64,000 bases of DNA from Propionibacteriales bacterium (GTDB lineage Bacteria > Actinomycetota > Actinomycetes > Propionibacteriales > Nocardioidaceae). Positions 32,439 through 40,665 of the stretch are shown piece by piece; the first letter of the stretch is position 1; each line of letters opens with the position of its first letter. A model generated the notes under the pieces. The model was given only the letters and a program-made list of their open reading frames with translations, was not told the DNA's origin and made no database searches. The DNA lies in assembly GCA_026392455.1 (NCBI GenBank), contig JAPLCB010000004.1:248001-312000 (forward strand), written 5' to 3'. A program made the translations under genes and the position numbers.

Positions 32439-33110
32439 CTAGTCCGGCGGCGACGTCACCGGACTCAGTAGCAGGGCGGCGGCGACCTCGGTCAGCGTCG
32501 GCACCAGCTCGGGCAGACGGGCCACGCCGCGGGTGCTGACGTGCTGGACCAGCAGGGCCTCGGTCGCGCCGACGATCGCCCGGGCCGCACTCTCGCTGGG
32601 CGGCGGGTCGGCGTCCGGCGCCGTACCCCGATGCACCAGGTCCTGGATCAGGTCGACGCCGACCTGGTACATCCGGTTCCGGCGTCGCCGTGCTCGGGGA
32701 CCTGCCTCGGCTGCCGTGATCAGCAGGATCTCGGTGAACTCCGGTCGGGCTGCCAGCTCCTGGCACAGGGTGGCGAAGGAGGCCCTGACCCGGGCCTCAC
32801 GTCCGTGGACGCCGGTCAGCGCCGCGGTGACGGCGCCGGTCACCGCGGCGGAGTTCTCGTCGAACGCCGCCAGGAAGCAGTCCTCCTTGTCGGTGAAGAG
32901 CTCGTAGAACGTCCGGCGCGAGATCCCGGCGACCCTGATCAGGTCGGCGACCGTCGTCCGGGCGTAGCCGTCGGCCGCGACCTGGGCGACTGTCGCGGCC
33001 AGCAACCGGTCGCGCTGGGAGCGGCGGACGTCGGCCGGATTGAGGTGGTGCCGACCTCGCGGCAGGCCAGGGTCCGTGGTTGTCGCTGAGGGTTGTGCGT
33101 CTCCTGGCAT
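32439..33110 (-). CDS. TetR/AcrR family transcriptional regulator
   Basis: The 223-residue regulator has a TetR N-terminal helix-turn-helix (RDRLLAATVAQVAADGYART, TVADLIRVAGISRRTFYELF) and a divergent ligand-binding domain. ATG 33110 is preferred to a longer form because the HTH begins near residue 30 as usual. It is divergent from the secreted hydrolase gene at 33218, with an imperfect palindrome between them at 33122-33147. It likely represses itself and that gene. Confidence 0.87.
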   Translation of the reverse strand: MPGDAQPSATTTDPGLPRGRHHLNPADVRRSQRDRLLAATVAQVAADGYARTTVADLIRVAGISRRTFYELFTDKEDCFLAAFDENSAAVTGAVTAALTGVHGREARVRASFATLCQELAARPEFTEILLITAAEAGPRARRRRNRMYQVGVDLIQDLVHRGTAPDADPPPSESAARAIVGATEALLVQHVSTRGVARLPELVPTLTEVAAALLLSPVTSPPD

Positions 33111-33121
33111 GCTGCCAGCAT

Positions 33122-33147
33122 ATCGAAAAACACCATTGTTTCTCGAT
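33122..33147. promoter_or_regulatory. Candidate TetR operator, imperfect palindrome
   Basis: Arms atcgaaaaac and gtttctcgat are inverted repeats with one mismatch and a 6-base spacer (accatt). The site sits 12 bases upstream of the tetR start and about 70 bases before the divergent hydrolase start, where an autoregulatory operator is expected. Confidence 0.6.
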
Positions 33148-33217
33148 GGTCGAACAGGTGAGGCACGACGCCGGCGGCAGGGAGAGAGCCGTCGCCGTCG
33201 GGCCCAGGGAGGAAAGC

Positions 33218-34660
33218 ATGCGCAAGAACAGATGGTGGCTGGCCGGAGTGGCACTCACGGCCGTGGCCCTGACCTCGGTGAGCGCGGTGGCGGCCAGCCT
33301 GCCGTCGCCGAACGACCAGCTCAGGCAGCTGCAGCGGCAGAAGGAGTACCTGACTCCGGCGTTCCAGGCGAAGCTCGCCGAGGTCAGCAAGGAGAACCTC
33401 GCGGAGGCCAAGCGGATCCTCAAGACCGATCCCGAGCGCGGGTTCGAGACCACGGTCTGCTGGAGCCTGGTGTCGTTCTGTGCCGGGGATGCGCGGCTGT
33501 ACGACTGGGAGAAGAACGGCTACGGGATGGTCGAGCCGGTGCTCTTCACCAATCGCAACGGTGCCACCATCTCCGGTCACGTCTGGGCGACCCGGTCCGG
33601 TGCTGCCAAGCGACCGCTGATCGTGATCACCAACGGGTCGGTCCAGGCCACCGAGCAGATGTACTGGTGGGCGGCCCAGACGCTCGCGAAGGCCGGGTTC
33701 GTCGTCCTCACCAGCGACCCGCAGGTCCAAGGGCGCTCGGACTTCTTCGGCGAGGGTCGCGACAAGCTCACCGGCCTGCCGCAGCAGCTGCGCGGCGGCA
33801 CCTTCTACGGCGGCATGGTCGACGAGATCGACTTCGGTGTGTCCACGCCGGCCGACACCTTCTGCCCCAGGCTCTCGAGCACCAAGACCAGTCACTGCGC
33901 GAAGCAGGAACGTCGGGTCACCGAGGGCTTCAACAACGCGTTCAACCCGTACTGGGAGATGATCGACCCGACCGCCAAGGTCGGCGTCGCTGGTCACAGC
34001 TACGGCGCCATGGGAGCGAGCTGGACCGGTCAGCAGGATCCCCGGGTCGGGGCGATCGTGGCCTGGGACAACCTCTGCCAGCTGCGCAAGCTCCCCGGCA
34101 TCGCGCTGGTGGCGAGCTGCCAGCCCGGTTTTGAGGGCCCGGTCCCGGAGTACCGCACCCCGGCACTGGGAATCAGCAACGACTACGGCGCGTACTTCGT
34201 GCCGCACCCGACGATCGTCCAGCCGGGTGGCCACGCGGCGGCCTCGATGGAGATCTCCGACCACGACGTCGACAGCGGCCAGCTGGTCGTCCGGGGCGGC
34301 ACCCACTTCGAGTACGACTGGGCGCCGCTGCCGTTCCTGGCGGCGACGTTGCGCGGCGTCGACATGACGGCCTGGTACACCACCGCGTGGTTCGACAAGT
34401 ACCTGCGCCACGATCCGACGGCGGACGCCCGACTGCGGACCACCCGGTGGTTGACCGACGCCCGCGACCGAGCCGTCGACCCGAAGGGTGGCGGGAACGT
34501 GCTGTCGAACACCTACCTGTCCCGGATGGACATCGGTCGGCACGGCGGTGAGCGGTTCGACTGCGAGGACCTGGTGTCGCAGTGCCCGGGCATGGGTCCC
34601 GACGGGGAGGCGCCGGACTACTCGTTCCTGGAGACGGCCACCACTCCCGACGGGAGCTGA
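33218..34660 (+). CDS. Secreted alpha/beta hydrolase
   Basis: The 480-residue protein has a signal peptide (KNRWWLAGVALTAVALTSV) and an alpha/beta hydrolase core with the nucleophile elbow GHSYG near 261-265. Later Asp/His candidates are in SDHDVDSG and RGGTHFEYDW. Cys residues (VCWSLVSFCAG) fit an exported protein. Strong RBS (GGAGG) lies six bases before ATG 33218. Controlled probably by the divergent TetR. The substrate (lipid, ester or steroid) is unknown. Confidence 0.78.
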   Translation: MRKNRWWLAGVALTAVALTSVSAVAASLPSPNDQLRQLQRQKEYLTPAFQAKLAEVSKENLAEAKRILKTDPERGFETTVCWSLVSFCAGDARLYDWEKNGYGMVEPVLFTNRNGATISGHVWATRSGAAKRPLIVITNGSVQATEQMYWWAAQTLAKAGFVVLTSDPQVQGRSDFFGEGRDKLTGLPQQLRGGTFYGGMVDEIDFGVSTPADTFCPRLSSTKTSHCAKQERRVTEGFNNAFNPYWEMIDPTAKVGVAGHSYGAMGASWTGQQDPRVGAIVAWDNLCQLRKLPGIALVASCQPGFEGPVPEYRTPALGISNDYGAYFVPHPTIVQPGGHAAASMEISDHDVDSGQLVVRGGTHFEYDWAPLPFLAATLRGVDMTAWYTTAWFDKYLRHDPTADARLRTTRWLTDARDRAVDPKGGGNVLSNTYLSRMDIGRHGGERFDCEDLVSQCPGMGPDGEAPDYSFLETATTPDGS

Positions 34661-34666
34661 ACCCGG

Positions 34667-34707
34667 CGTCGGGGCCCGACCGCAGCTGTCGCGGTCGGGC
34701 CCCGACG
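34667..34707 (+). terminator. Strong hairpin after the secreted hydrolase
   Basis: A perfect 17-base inverted repeat, cgtcggggcccgaccgc / gcggtcgggccccgacg, has loop agctgtc. It starts six bases after the hydrolase stop. There is no T-run, as is usual here. Confidence 0.88.
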
Positions 34708-34791
34708 TGCCTGGCGACCGCGGAACTCGGTCGCCCGGTCGGACTCACGGGTTCGCTACGCTGCGGACTCGGACCCGGAGGAGAAGTGCAG

Positions 34792-35292
34792 ATGCGCAGA
34801 CGTGTTGGTGTGGTCGTCCTGGTGGCGGGTTTCCTGCTCACCTCGTGCGGCGGCGACGAGATCCCGGACGCTACCTCCTCCCCGTCGACGGCAGCGTCCA
34901 GTGCTGCTCCGGCCCTCCCGTCCCCGGCGGCCACCCCGGGGGAGAAGTCGGCCGCATCGGCCCACCAGGTCGTGGACCGCTACCTCGACGCGCTGTTCGC
35001 GGGAGAGCCGAAGAAGGCGTGCCTGTTGCTCACCCCCCGCTACCAGAAGGCGAGCATCAAGGAGGCTGCGAGCTCGGGTGCTCGACCCGACGCTGACTGT
35101 GCGGCCGCGATCAGGTCCAGCATCAACTTGATCGCCACCGTCGAGGTTCTCCGCGCAGACTTCGCGGTGACCGCGGTCAAGACGTCCGGTGACACAGCCA
35201 CGGTCACGGTTGATGCGCCCGACGGGTTCCAGGACGTCACGTACGTGCTGCGGTGGGTCGCCAAGCGTTGGCTGATCGACGACGAAGGTTGA
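34792..35292 (+). CDS. Small lipoprotein of unknown function
   Basis: The 166-residue protein has a lipoprotein signal (MRRRVGVVVLVAGFLLTSC, lipobox LTSC), a Ser/Pro/Ala linker and a C-terminal domain. That domain has the helix-sheet pattern of small NTF2-like/DUF4878-type lipoproteins (AHQVVDRYLDALFAGEPKKA ... TYVLRWVAKRWLIDD). ATG 34792 follows AGGAGAAG by about seven bases. It stands alone between a terminator and a small Cys-rich gene. Function unknown. Confidence 0.75.
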   Translation: MRRRVGVVVLVAGFLLTSCGGDEIPDATSSPSTAASSAAPALPSPAATPGEKSAASAHQVVDRYLDALFAGEPKKACLLLTPRYQKASIKEAASSGARPDADCAAAIRSSINLIATVEVLRADFAVTAVKTSGDTATVTVDAPDGFQDVTYVLRWVAKRWLIDDEG

Positions 35293-35420
35293 GGCCAGGC
35301 TCGGGACCTAGGTCACGATTCGGACACTCCGATGTCCTTTTTGCGCGTATCGCGTCACGAAGTGCCGATCAGGGTGTTCCCTAGAGGTAACACTCAGATC
35401 GAGTTGAAAGGGAGAGCACC

Positions 35421-35603
35421 ATGTCGTGCACTCATTCGCCGCGTTGTCCGGAAGCCACCGCTCCCGACTGCTGCAGCGCCCACACCGTCTCGGACCACAT
35501 GGAGCAGGGCTGGTGCCAGCTGTGCAACGGCGTCATCCTGTTCGACGACGGCCGCTACCTGGCCCCGGACGGGCACATCGAGCAGGTTCCCCTGTCCGCC
35601 TGA
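35421..35603 (+). CDS. Small Cys-rich DUF5999-like protein
   Basis: The 60-residue product begins MSCTHSPRCPEATAPDC and contains EQGWCQLCNGVILFDDGRYL, which closely follows the pattern of actinobacterial DUF5999 proteins (C.H.P.CP...eQGW..LCNGV..F.d). Six Cys suggest metal binding. A strong RBS (AAAGGGAG) precedes ATG 35421. It converges with the beta-propeller gene, stops separated by two bases. Function unknown. Confidence 0.75.
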   Translation: MSCTHSPRCPEATAPDCCSAHTVSDHMEQGWCQLCNGVILFDDGRYLAPDGHIEQVPLSA

Positions 35604-35605
35604 GC

Positions 35606-36721
35606 TCAGCGCAAGGTCGAGACGGCAGGCACGCGGTTGGGTACGCCGCGTTCGCCGACCTCGACATCAAGGATGACGTGGTGGGTCCGGTCGCCGGCGA
35701 TCGGTGACTGGTTCGCCACCAGGACCCTGGTCCCCAGGAACGTCGCGTTCGACGGGCCGTCGAACGGAACCGGAGACCCGTTCCGCCCTGAACCGGCCGA
35801 CTTCGGGAAACGTTCGAGCTCCTTGCCGGTCGGTGAGAGCACCACCAGCTGGTTGGTCAGACCGACGTTCGCGATGTAGATCCGTCCGGACCGTCCGATG
35901 CCGAACCCGTCGGGAAGATCCGTCGGTTTCGAGGTCCACAGCGTGCGCAGCGCACCCGGTCTGCCGGTCGATGCCACGCCCAACCGGTACAGCCGCCCCG
36001 AGGTCGGGTTCGCCAGCAGGTCGGCCACCGTCTGCTGAGCGATCAGGAACGACCGGGTGCTCGCTTGGTAGACCAGCCCGGTGGTGCCGAACCCGAGGCT
36101 GGAGTCCAGCGCGCTGGACGAGAACCAGACCTTGGGAACACCGCCGCGGGCGGGAATCCGCCAGATCACGGCCTGGCCGTAGTCACTGACGTAGAGCGCA
36201 CCGTCCGCACCCCAGGTCGCGTAGTTCGGGATCGGCTTCTCGTCGGTCGCGTTCGGCGAGCACGGCCGGACGTTGGTCGAGCACAACGGCAGGTCGGGCA
36301 GCGTCGCCTGGCGCTGGAACCTTCCGGTCCGGGTGTCGAGGGTGAGGACGCCGGCCGTCGACTTCTCCAGCAGGACCAGGCGGCCGCGGGCGTCCTGGTT
36401 GGCGACCTGGACCCCGGGGGAGTGGGCCAGGTCCTGACCGGGCACGGTCCAGGAGCGGAGCAGGGTGCCGCCGGCGGTCCACTCGAAGACCCGGGAGCGC
36501 GACTTGCTGCCGGTCGCGGCGTAGTTGGCGGCGTACACCCGGCCGTTGCTGTGCACGAAGACGTACGCCGGGGTGCCGGGGAACGGCACCCGGGAGAAGA
36601 CCCGGGTGTTCCACTTCGCACGCGTCGCGGACGTAGCGCTGTCGGGGGCCATCGAGACCAGGGTGACGCCCAGGACGGCGCTCGCGGCGACGGCGACGAG
36701 CTTGCGCAGCGGTGCCCTCAC
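35606..36721 (-). CDS. Secreted NHL/SMP-30-like beta-propeller protein
   Basis: The 371-residue protein has an N-terminal signal (LRKLVAVAASAVLGVTLVSM). It then has repeated blades of the kind GADGALYVSDYGQAVIWRIP and GIGRSGRIYIANVGLTNQLV, typical of six-bladed SMP-30/NHL propellers. GTG 36721 overlaps the stop of the amine oxidase gene (GTGA), so the two are co-translated. It may act on, or bind, a product of the oxidase outside the membrane; this is inference. Confidence 0.7.
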   Translation of the reverse strand: MRAPLRKLVAVAASAVLGVTLVSMAPDSATSATRAKWNTRVFSRVPFPGTPAYVFVHSNGRVYAANYAATGSKSRSRVFEWTAGGTLLRSWTVPGQDLAHSPGVQVANQDARGRLVLLEKSTAGVLTLDTRTGRFQRQATLPDLPLCSTNVRPCSPNATDEKPIPNYATWGADGALYVSDYGQAVIWRIPARGGVPKVWFSSSALDSSLGFGTTGLVYQASTRSFLIAQQTVADLLANPTSGRLYRLGVASTGRPGALRTLWTSKPTDLPDGFGIGRSGRIYIANVGLTNQLVVLSPTGKELERFPKSAGSGRNGSPVPFDGPSNATFLGTRVLVANQSPIAGDRTHHVILDVEVGERGVPNRVPAVSTLR

Positions 36722-38202
36722 AGCCGGTCCAGCACTTCGGTCGCCGCACGCTTGCCCGAACGGACCGCGCCGTCCATGTAGCCGTTCCAGTAGGTCGAGG
36801 TCTCGGTCCCGGCCCAGTGCACCCGGCCGAACGGGATCCGGATCGAGGGCCCGAACTTCGTCATCGTTCCGGGAGCCATGATCGGCACCGGTCCGCCGCC
36901 GGTCCAGCGCTCCTTGGTCCAGTCGTGCTCGGTGTACTCGATCGGCTTGAGCGCCTTCGGCCCGACCATCTGCGCAAAACCCTCTAGGACAGCCCTGCGA
37001 CGCTCGGCGAGCGGCAGGTGGGCGTACTGGCGGTGGGTCGACCCGCCGACGAACGCGAGCAGAACCCCGACCTTGCCGCTGGGGGGTGAGTTGTCGAAGA
37101 CCGCGCGGGTCGCGCCGGCGTCCGCGAGCCCTGACCCGCTGAGGCCGTCGGCCCGCCAGAAGGGAGTCGAGTACACGGCGTCGCACTTCATCAGCTCGCC
37201 CATCCTCCAGTGGGTCAGCAGGTTGTGCCGCCGGGTCGGGAGCTGCGGGTACCAGTCCACGCCGAGGACCTTGGGGGGCGGCGTCGCCATGATGACGCGT
37301 CGGGCCCGGACGACGCCGCGGGTGGTGTGCACCACGGCGCGACCGTTGCCCTGGTCGATCCGGTTCACCGCAGCACCGAGGGCGACGATGTCGCCGAGCC
37401 GCTGGGCCAGGCGGAGCGGGACCAGCTGGCTGCCCCCGACGAACCGGCGCTCCTGGGCTCCGCCCTTGGTGTCCGCGTTCAGCCCGAACGTGCCGGTGGT
37501 GCGCTCGTTGCCCGAGCACGCGATGTAGTGGACGACGAAGAGCAGCGAGAGCTGGGCCGGGTCGGCGCCGAAGCCGGGCTGGGTCCAGCACTTCAGCAGG
37601 TTCGTCACACCGGCCGCGTTGACCGCGTTCTTCCGGATGTAGTCCGCGAGGGTGATCGCGTCCCACTGAGCTGCCTTGGGGTGCGACCACGGCGCGTCGA
37701 CCGGCATCTCGGCAGCCATGCTGTCCAGGTTGCCCAGCAGCACGGCCGCGTCCAGCAGGATGGTGGGATCCGGCGGCACGGTGCCGGTGTAGGTGGACCG
37801 CATGCCGCGGGAGATGTAGACGTTGTTGCCGGCGACGTACTCGGGGAAGGTCGCCACCTTGAGCTCCCTGGCCAGCGCCATGATGTGGTCCTGGGTGGGG
37901 CCGACGAACGCGCCGCCGGCCTCGATCACCCCGCCCGCCTCCAAGCGGTGGTTCAGCAACCGGCCCCCGACCCGCCTGCGTGCCTCGACGACCAGCACCG
38001 AACGACCGGACCGGGCGACCTTGCGAGCGGCGACGAGACCGGAGAGTCCGCCGCCGACGACGACCACGTCGACCTGGCGGGGCAGTGATCCCTGCAGGGT
38101 CGCGGCGGTCACCGACTCCTCGAGGAGTCCGACACCGAGCGTGCCGAGCCCGGTGGCCATGGCTCCCCTGATCAGGGTCCGGCGGTCGAGGGGGAGGGTC
38201 AT
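36718..38202 (-). CDS. FAD-dependent amine oxidase with Tat signal
   Basis: The 494-residue flavoprotein has a twin-arginine start (LDRRTLIRGAMATG), then the dinucleotide motif VVVVGGGLSGLVAARKVA near 45 and RRVGGRLL near 79. The C-terminal FAD motif is IPFGRVHWAGTETSTYWNGY near 455-475. This is the flavin monoamine oxidase layout, predicted to be exported by Tat. CAGGAG lies seven bases before ATG 38202. It forms an operon with the beta-propeller gene and diverges from tetR; the palindrome at 38249 lies between. Confidence 0.85.
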   Translation of the reverse strand: MTLPLDRRTLIRGAMATGLGTLGVGLLEESVTAATLQGSLPRQVDVVVVGGGLSGLVAARKVARSGRSVLVVEARRRVGGRLLNHRLEAGGVIEAGGAFVGPTQDHIMALARELKVATFPEYVAGNNVYISRGMRSTYTGTVPPDPTILLDAAVLLGNLDSMAAEMPVDAPWSHPKAAQWDAITLADYIRKNAVNAAGVTNLLKCWTQPGFGADPAQLSLLFVVHYIACSGNERTTGTFGLNADTKGGAQERRFVGGSQLVPLRLAQRLGDIVALGAAVNRIDQGNGRAVVHTTRGVVRARRVIMATPPPKVLGVDWYPQLPTRRHNLLTHWRMGELMKCDAVYSTPFWRADGLSGSGLADAGATRAVFDNSPPSGKVGVLLAFVGGSTHRQYAHLPLAERRRAVLEGFAQMVGPKALKPIEYTEHDWTKERWTGGGPVPIMAPGTMTKFGPSIRIPFGRVHWAGTETSTYWNGYMDGAVRSGKRAATEVLDRL

Positions 38203-38248
38203 CTGGCTACTCCTGCGTGCTCGAGATTCAGGGCGTCGTGACTCAAAA

Positions 38249-38275
38249 GCGAACATGTGTCAGGTTTATGTTCGC
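38249..38275. promoter_or_regulatory. Candidate TetR operator, 8+8 palindrome
   Basis: Perfect inverted arms gcgaacat / atgttcgc are separated by 11 bases. The site lies between the divergent amine oxidase (starts 38202) and tetR (starts 38292) and is 16 bases before the tetR start. A single operator could control both directions. Confidence 0.65.
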
Positions 38276-38291
38276 ATGTTACAGTCCGTTC

Positions 38292-38927
38292 GTGCCCGCT
38301 GTCACCTCACCGCCCCCGACCGGCTCGGTCGGTCTGCGCCGCAGGCCGACCCAGGCCCGCTCCCGCGAACGTGTCGAGCGGATCCTGGACGCTGCCTCGG
38401 CGATCGTCGTCGGGCACGGCGTCGAGGCGCTGAGCACCCGCGACATCGCGGCGTCGGCCGAGATCCCGATCGCCTCGCTCTACCAGTACTTCGCGGACCG
38501 CGACGCGATCCTGGTCGCGCTGGTCGAGCGCGACACCCTCGAGATGGACGAGCAGGTGGCGCTCGACCTGGCCGCGGTCGAGGACCTGTCGATCGTGTCC
38601 CTCGTCGAGACCACCATGCGTGCCTACGTGAAGGTCTACGCGCGTCGGCCCGACTTCGTCGAGATCTGGTTGCGGGGGCGGACCAACGCCGCGGTCCACG
38701 AGTTCGGTCGCCAGCACAACCGCCGCACCGCCGCCGAGCTTCGCGCCTTCGCGATCGAGGCCGGGCTGGCCCGCGCCGACCTGCCGGCCGCTGCGGCCGA
38801 GCTCGCCGTCGAGATCGGCGACCGCTGCTTCCAGCTTGCCTACGAGAGCGATCTGGCCGGCAACGACTACCTGGTCGAGCAGGGGATCGCGATGGTCTCG
38901 TCCTACCTGCGCGGGTTCTCGCGATGA
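38292..38927 (+). CDS. TetR family transcriptional regulator
   Basis: The 211-residue protein shows a TetR helix-turn-helix (RVERILDAASAIVVGHGVEA, LSTRDIAASAEIPIASLYQY) near 27-70 and a helical ligand domain. GTG 38292 gives a normal-length N-terminus; an in-frame ATG at 38271 would fall inside the palindrome. Its stop overlaps the aldolase start (ATGA), so it heads the tetR-aldolase-kinase operon and probably also controls the divergent amine oxidase. Confidence 0.87.
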   Translation: MPAVTSPPPTGSVGLRRRPTQARSRERVERILDAASAIVVGHGVEALSTRDIAASAEIPIASLYQYFADRDAILVALVERDTLEMDEQVALDLAAVEDLSIVSLVETTMRAYVKVYARRPDFVEIWLRGRTNAAVHEFGRQHNRRTAAELRAFAIEAGLARADLPAAAAELAVEIGDRCFQLAYESDLAGNDYLVEQGIAMVSSYLRGFSR

Positions 38928-39592
38928 GTGATGTCGGGGCGCTGCGCGCCGAGGTCGCTCGAGCCTCGCGCCGGCTCGCAGCCGAAGGCCTGCTGATCGG
39001 CACGGCCGGCAACGTCAGTGTCGTCGACCCCGACACCGGGAACCTGGTGGTGACCGCTACCGGAGTCGTCCTGGCCGAGTGCGCCGACGAGCACGTCAGC
39101 GTCGTCGACCCTCGCGGTCGTCTGGTCGCAGGCGACCTCGAGCCGACCTCCGAGATCGGGCTGCACCTTTCGGTGGTCGCTGCCGGTGGTGTCGGCGCGG
39201 TCGTCCACACCCACGCCCCGGCGGCCACCGCGGTCGGCTGCGTCCGGGACTCGTTGCCGGTGATCCACTACCAGCAGCTGCTGCTGGGGGGCGAGATCCC
39301 GGTGGCGCCGTACGCGACCTTTGGTACGCCGGAGCTGGCGGCAGCGGTCAGCAGGACCCTGATCGGTCGCTCGGCGGCGTTGATGGCCAACCACGGCGCG
39401 GTCACCACGGGCGGCAGCCTGGACAAGGCCGTCGAGAACGCGCTCCTTCTGGAGTGGTGCTGCCGGCTGCTGATCGACAGCTCGGTGCTCGGCGAACCCC
39501 GGTTCCTCGACGAGGCCGCCCAGACGGCAGTCGTCGAGGCCGCCATCGCCCGGAACTACGGCACGACCCGCCCTGCCCAGGAGGAGAACTGA
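38924..39592 (+). CDS. Class II aldolase/adducin family protein (fuculose-phosphate-aldolase type)
   Basis: The 222-residue protein has TAGNVSV near 26-32, SEIGLHL near 74, the zinc-binding HTHAP near 93-97 and NHGAVTTG near 152. These are the zinc His and acid residues of L-fuculose-1-phosphate aldolases and related enzymes. ATG 38924 overlaps the tetR stop; its own stop overlaps the sugar kinase start. The pair with a kinase suggests phosphorylation then retro-aldol cleavage of a sugar or sugar acid. The substrate is unknown. Confidence 0.85.
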   Translation: MSDVGALRAEVARASRRLAAEGLLIGTAGNVSVVDPDTGNLVVTATGVVLAECADEHVSVVDPRGRLVAGDLEPTSEIGLHLSVVAAGGVGAVVHTHAPAATAVGCVRDSLPVIHYQQLLLGGEIPVAPYATFGTPELAAAVSRTLIGRSAALMANHGAVTTGGSLDKAVENALLLEWCCRLLIDSSVLGEPRFLDEAAQTAVVEAAIARNYGTTRPAQEEN

Positions 39593-40530
39593 TGTCCGAG
39601 AGCTTCACCGTCGCCGCGGTCGGCGTACACGTCCTGGACAGTCACGTGCTGCGCGTGGAGGGCATCCCGGACGGGTCCGACGGTGCCGTTGTCGACACGA
39701 TCCGCTGGTCCGCTGCCGGAACCGCCGGTGGGACCGGTCTGGTCCTCGGCCGGATCGGGGCCGACGTCCACTGCATCGGGGCAGTCGGCGATGACCCGAT
39801 CGCCGCCACGTTGCGGGGGCTGCTGGACGCGGCCGGGCTGGACACCAGCCGGCTGGTCACCAAGGAGGGCCTGCAGACGTCCTCCAGCGTGATCCCGGTC
39901 CGCCCGAACGGCGACCGTCCGGCGTGGCACTGCATCGGCGCCAACGGTGCGCTCACCCTCGACGACATCGATCTCGCCTCGGTCCCGGGCCTGACCCACG
40001 TGCACCTCGGGGGACCGGAGTTCCTGGGCGGTCCTGCTGCCGGCGAGCTGCTGGCCCGGGCGCACGAGCTCGGGTGCACGACCTCGGTCGACGTGCTCGC
40101 GCCTGGTGATCCCGACCTCCTCGCCTGGATCGCCGACTGCCTGCCGCACACCGACTACTTCCTGCCCAACGACGAGCAGGTGCTCGGCTTCACCGGTGCT
40201 GCGACCCTGCTCGAGGGCGCTCGGGTGCTGGTCGCTGCGGGCGCCGCCTGCGTAGCCGCGACCCAGGGGTCGAAGGGGGCCGTGGTCGTGACCGCGACCG
40301 AGGAGCACGAGGTCCCGGCGTTCGAGATCGACGTCGTCGACACCACCGGCTGCGGTGACGCGTTCTCGGCCGGCTTCCTCCGGGGCCGTTCCCTCGGGCT
40401 CGGCCTCGCCGAGTCGGCCGGCCTCGGCTGTGCCACCGCCGCCCAGGTCGCGACCGGTGTCGGCACCGATGCCGGCGACTACGACTGGGCCCGGATCACC
40501 GAGTTCGCCCGGACCGCCCCGACACGCTGA
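39592..40530 (+). CDS. PfkB family sugar kinase
   Basis: The 312-residue protein has the PfkB C-terminal signature DTTGCGDAFSAGFLRG near 249-264 with the catalytic Asp, and an N-terminal WSAAGTAGGTGLVLGRIGAD segment like ribokinases. ATG 39592 shares a base with the aldolase stop. It is the third gene of the tetR-aldolase-kinase operon and probably phosphorylates the sugar that the aldolase cleaves. Confidence 0.85.
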   Translation: MSESFTVAAVGVHVLDSHVLRVEGIPDGSDGAVVDTIRWSAAGTAGGTGLVLGRIGADVHCIGAVGDDPIAATLRGLLDAAGLDTSRLVTKEGLQTSSSVIPVRPNGDRPAWHCIGANGALTLDDIDLASVPGLTHVHLGGPEFLGGPAAGELLARAHELGCTTSVDVLAPGDPDLLAWIADCLPHTDYFLPNDEQVLGFTGAATLLEGARVLVAAGAACVAATQGSKGAVVVTATEEHEVPAFEIDVVDTTGCGDAFSAGFLRGRSLGLGLAESAGLGCATAAQVATGVGTDAGDYDWARITEFARTAPTR

Positions 40531-40544
40531 GCAAGGTCCACACC

Positions 40545-40558
40545 CCAATGGTCATTGG
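40545..40558. repeat. Short palindrome and possible dispersed intergenic repeat
   Basis: A perfect palindrome, ccaatg-gt-cattgg, follows the kinase stop by 14 bases and may act in termination. The following bases to about 40650 are rich in gcggagcgcagcggagc-like blocks similar in flavour to the 77-base repeats at 7294, and hold no ORF. Confidence 0.5.
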
Positions 40559-40665
40559 TCTGAGGCGTGGTAGCTGGCAAGGCGGAGGAGCGCAGGCGTC
40601 CTTCAGCGGAGCGCAGCGGAGCGGACGTCAAGTGACGACAACGCCGCCAGGTGCCACGGATCAGA

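Noticed and set aside
36722-37690. A long in-frame extension upstream of the beta-propeller gene
   Set aside because: It lies wholly inside the amine oxidase gene in another frame, lacks any motif, and the true start at 36721 overlaps the oxidase stop as expected.
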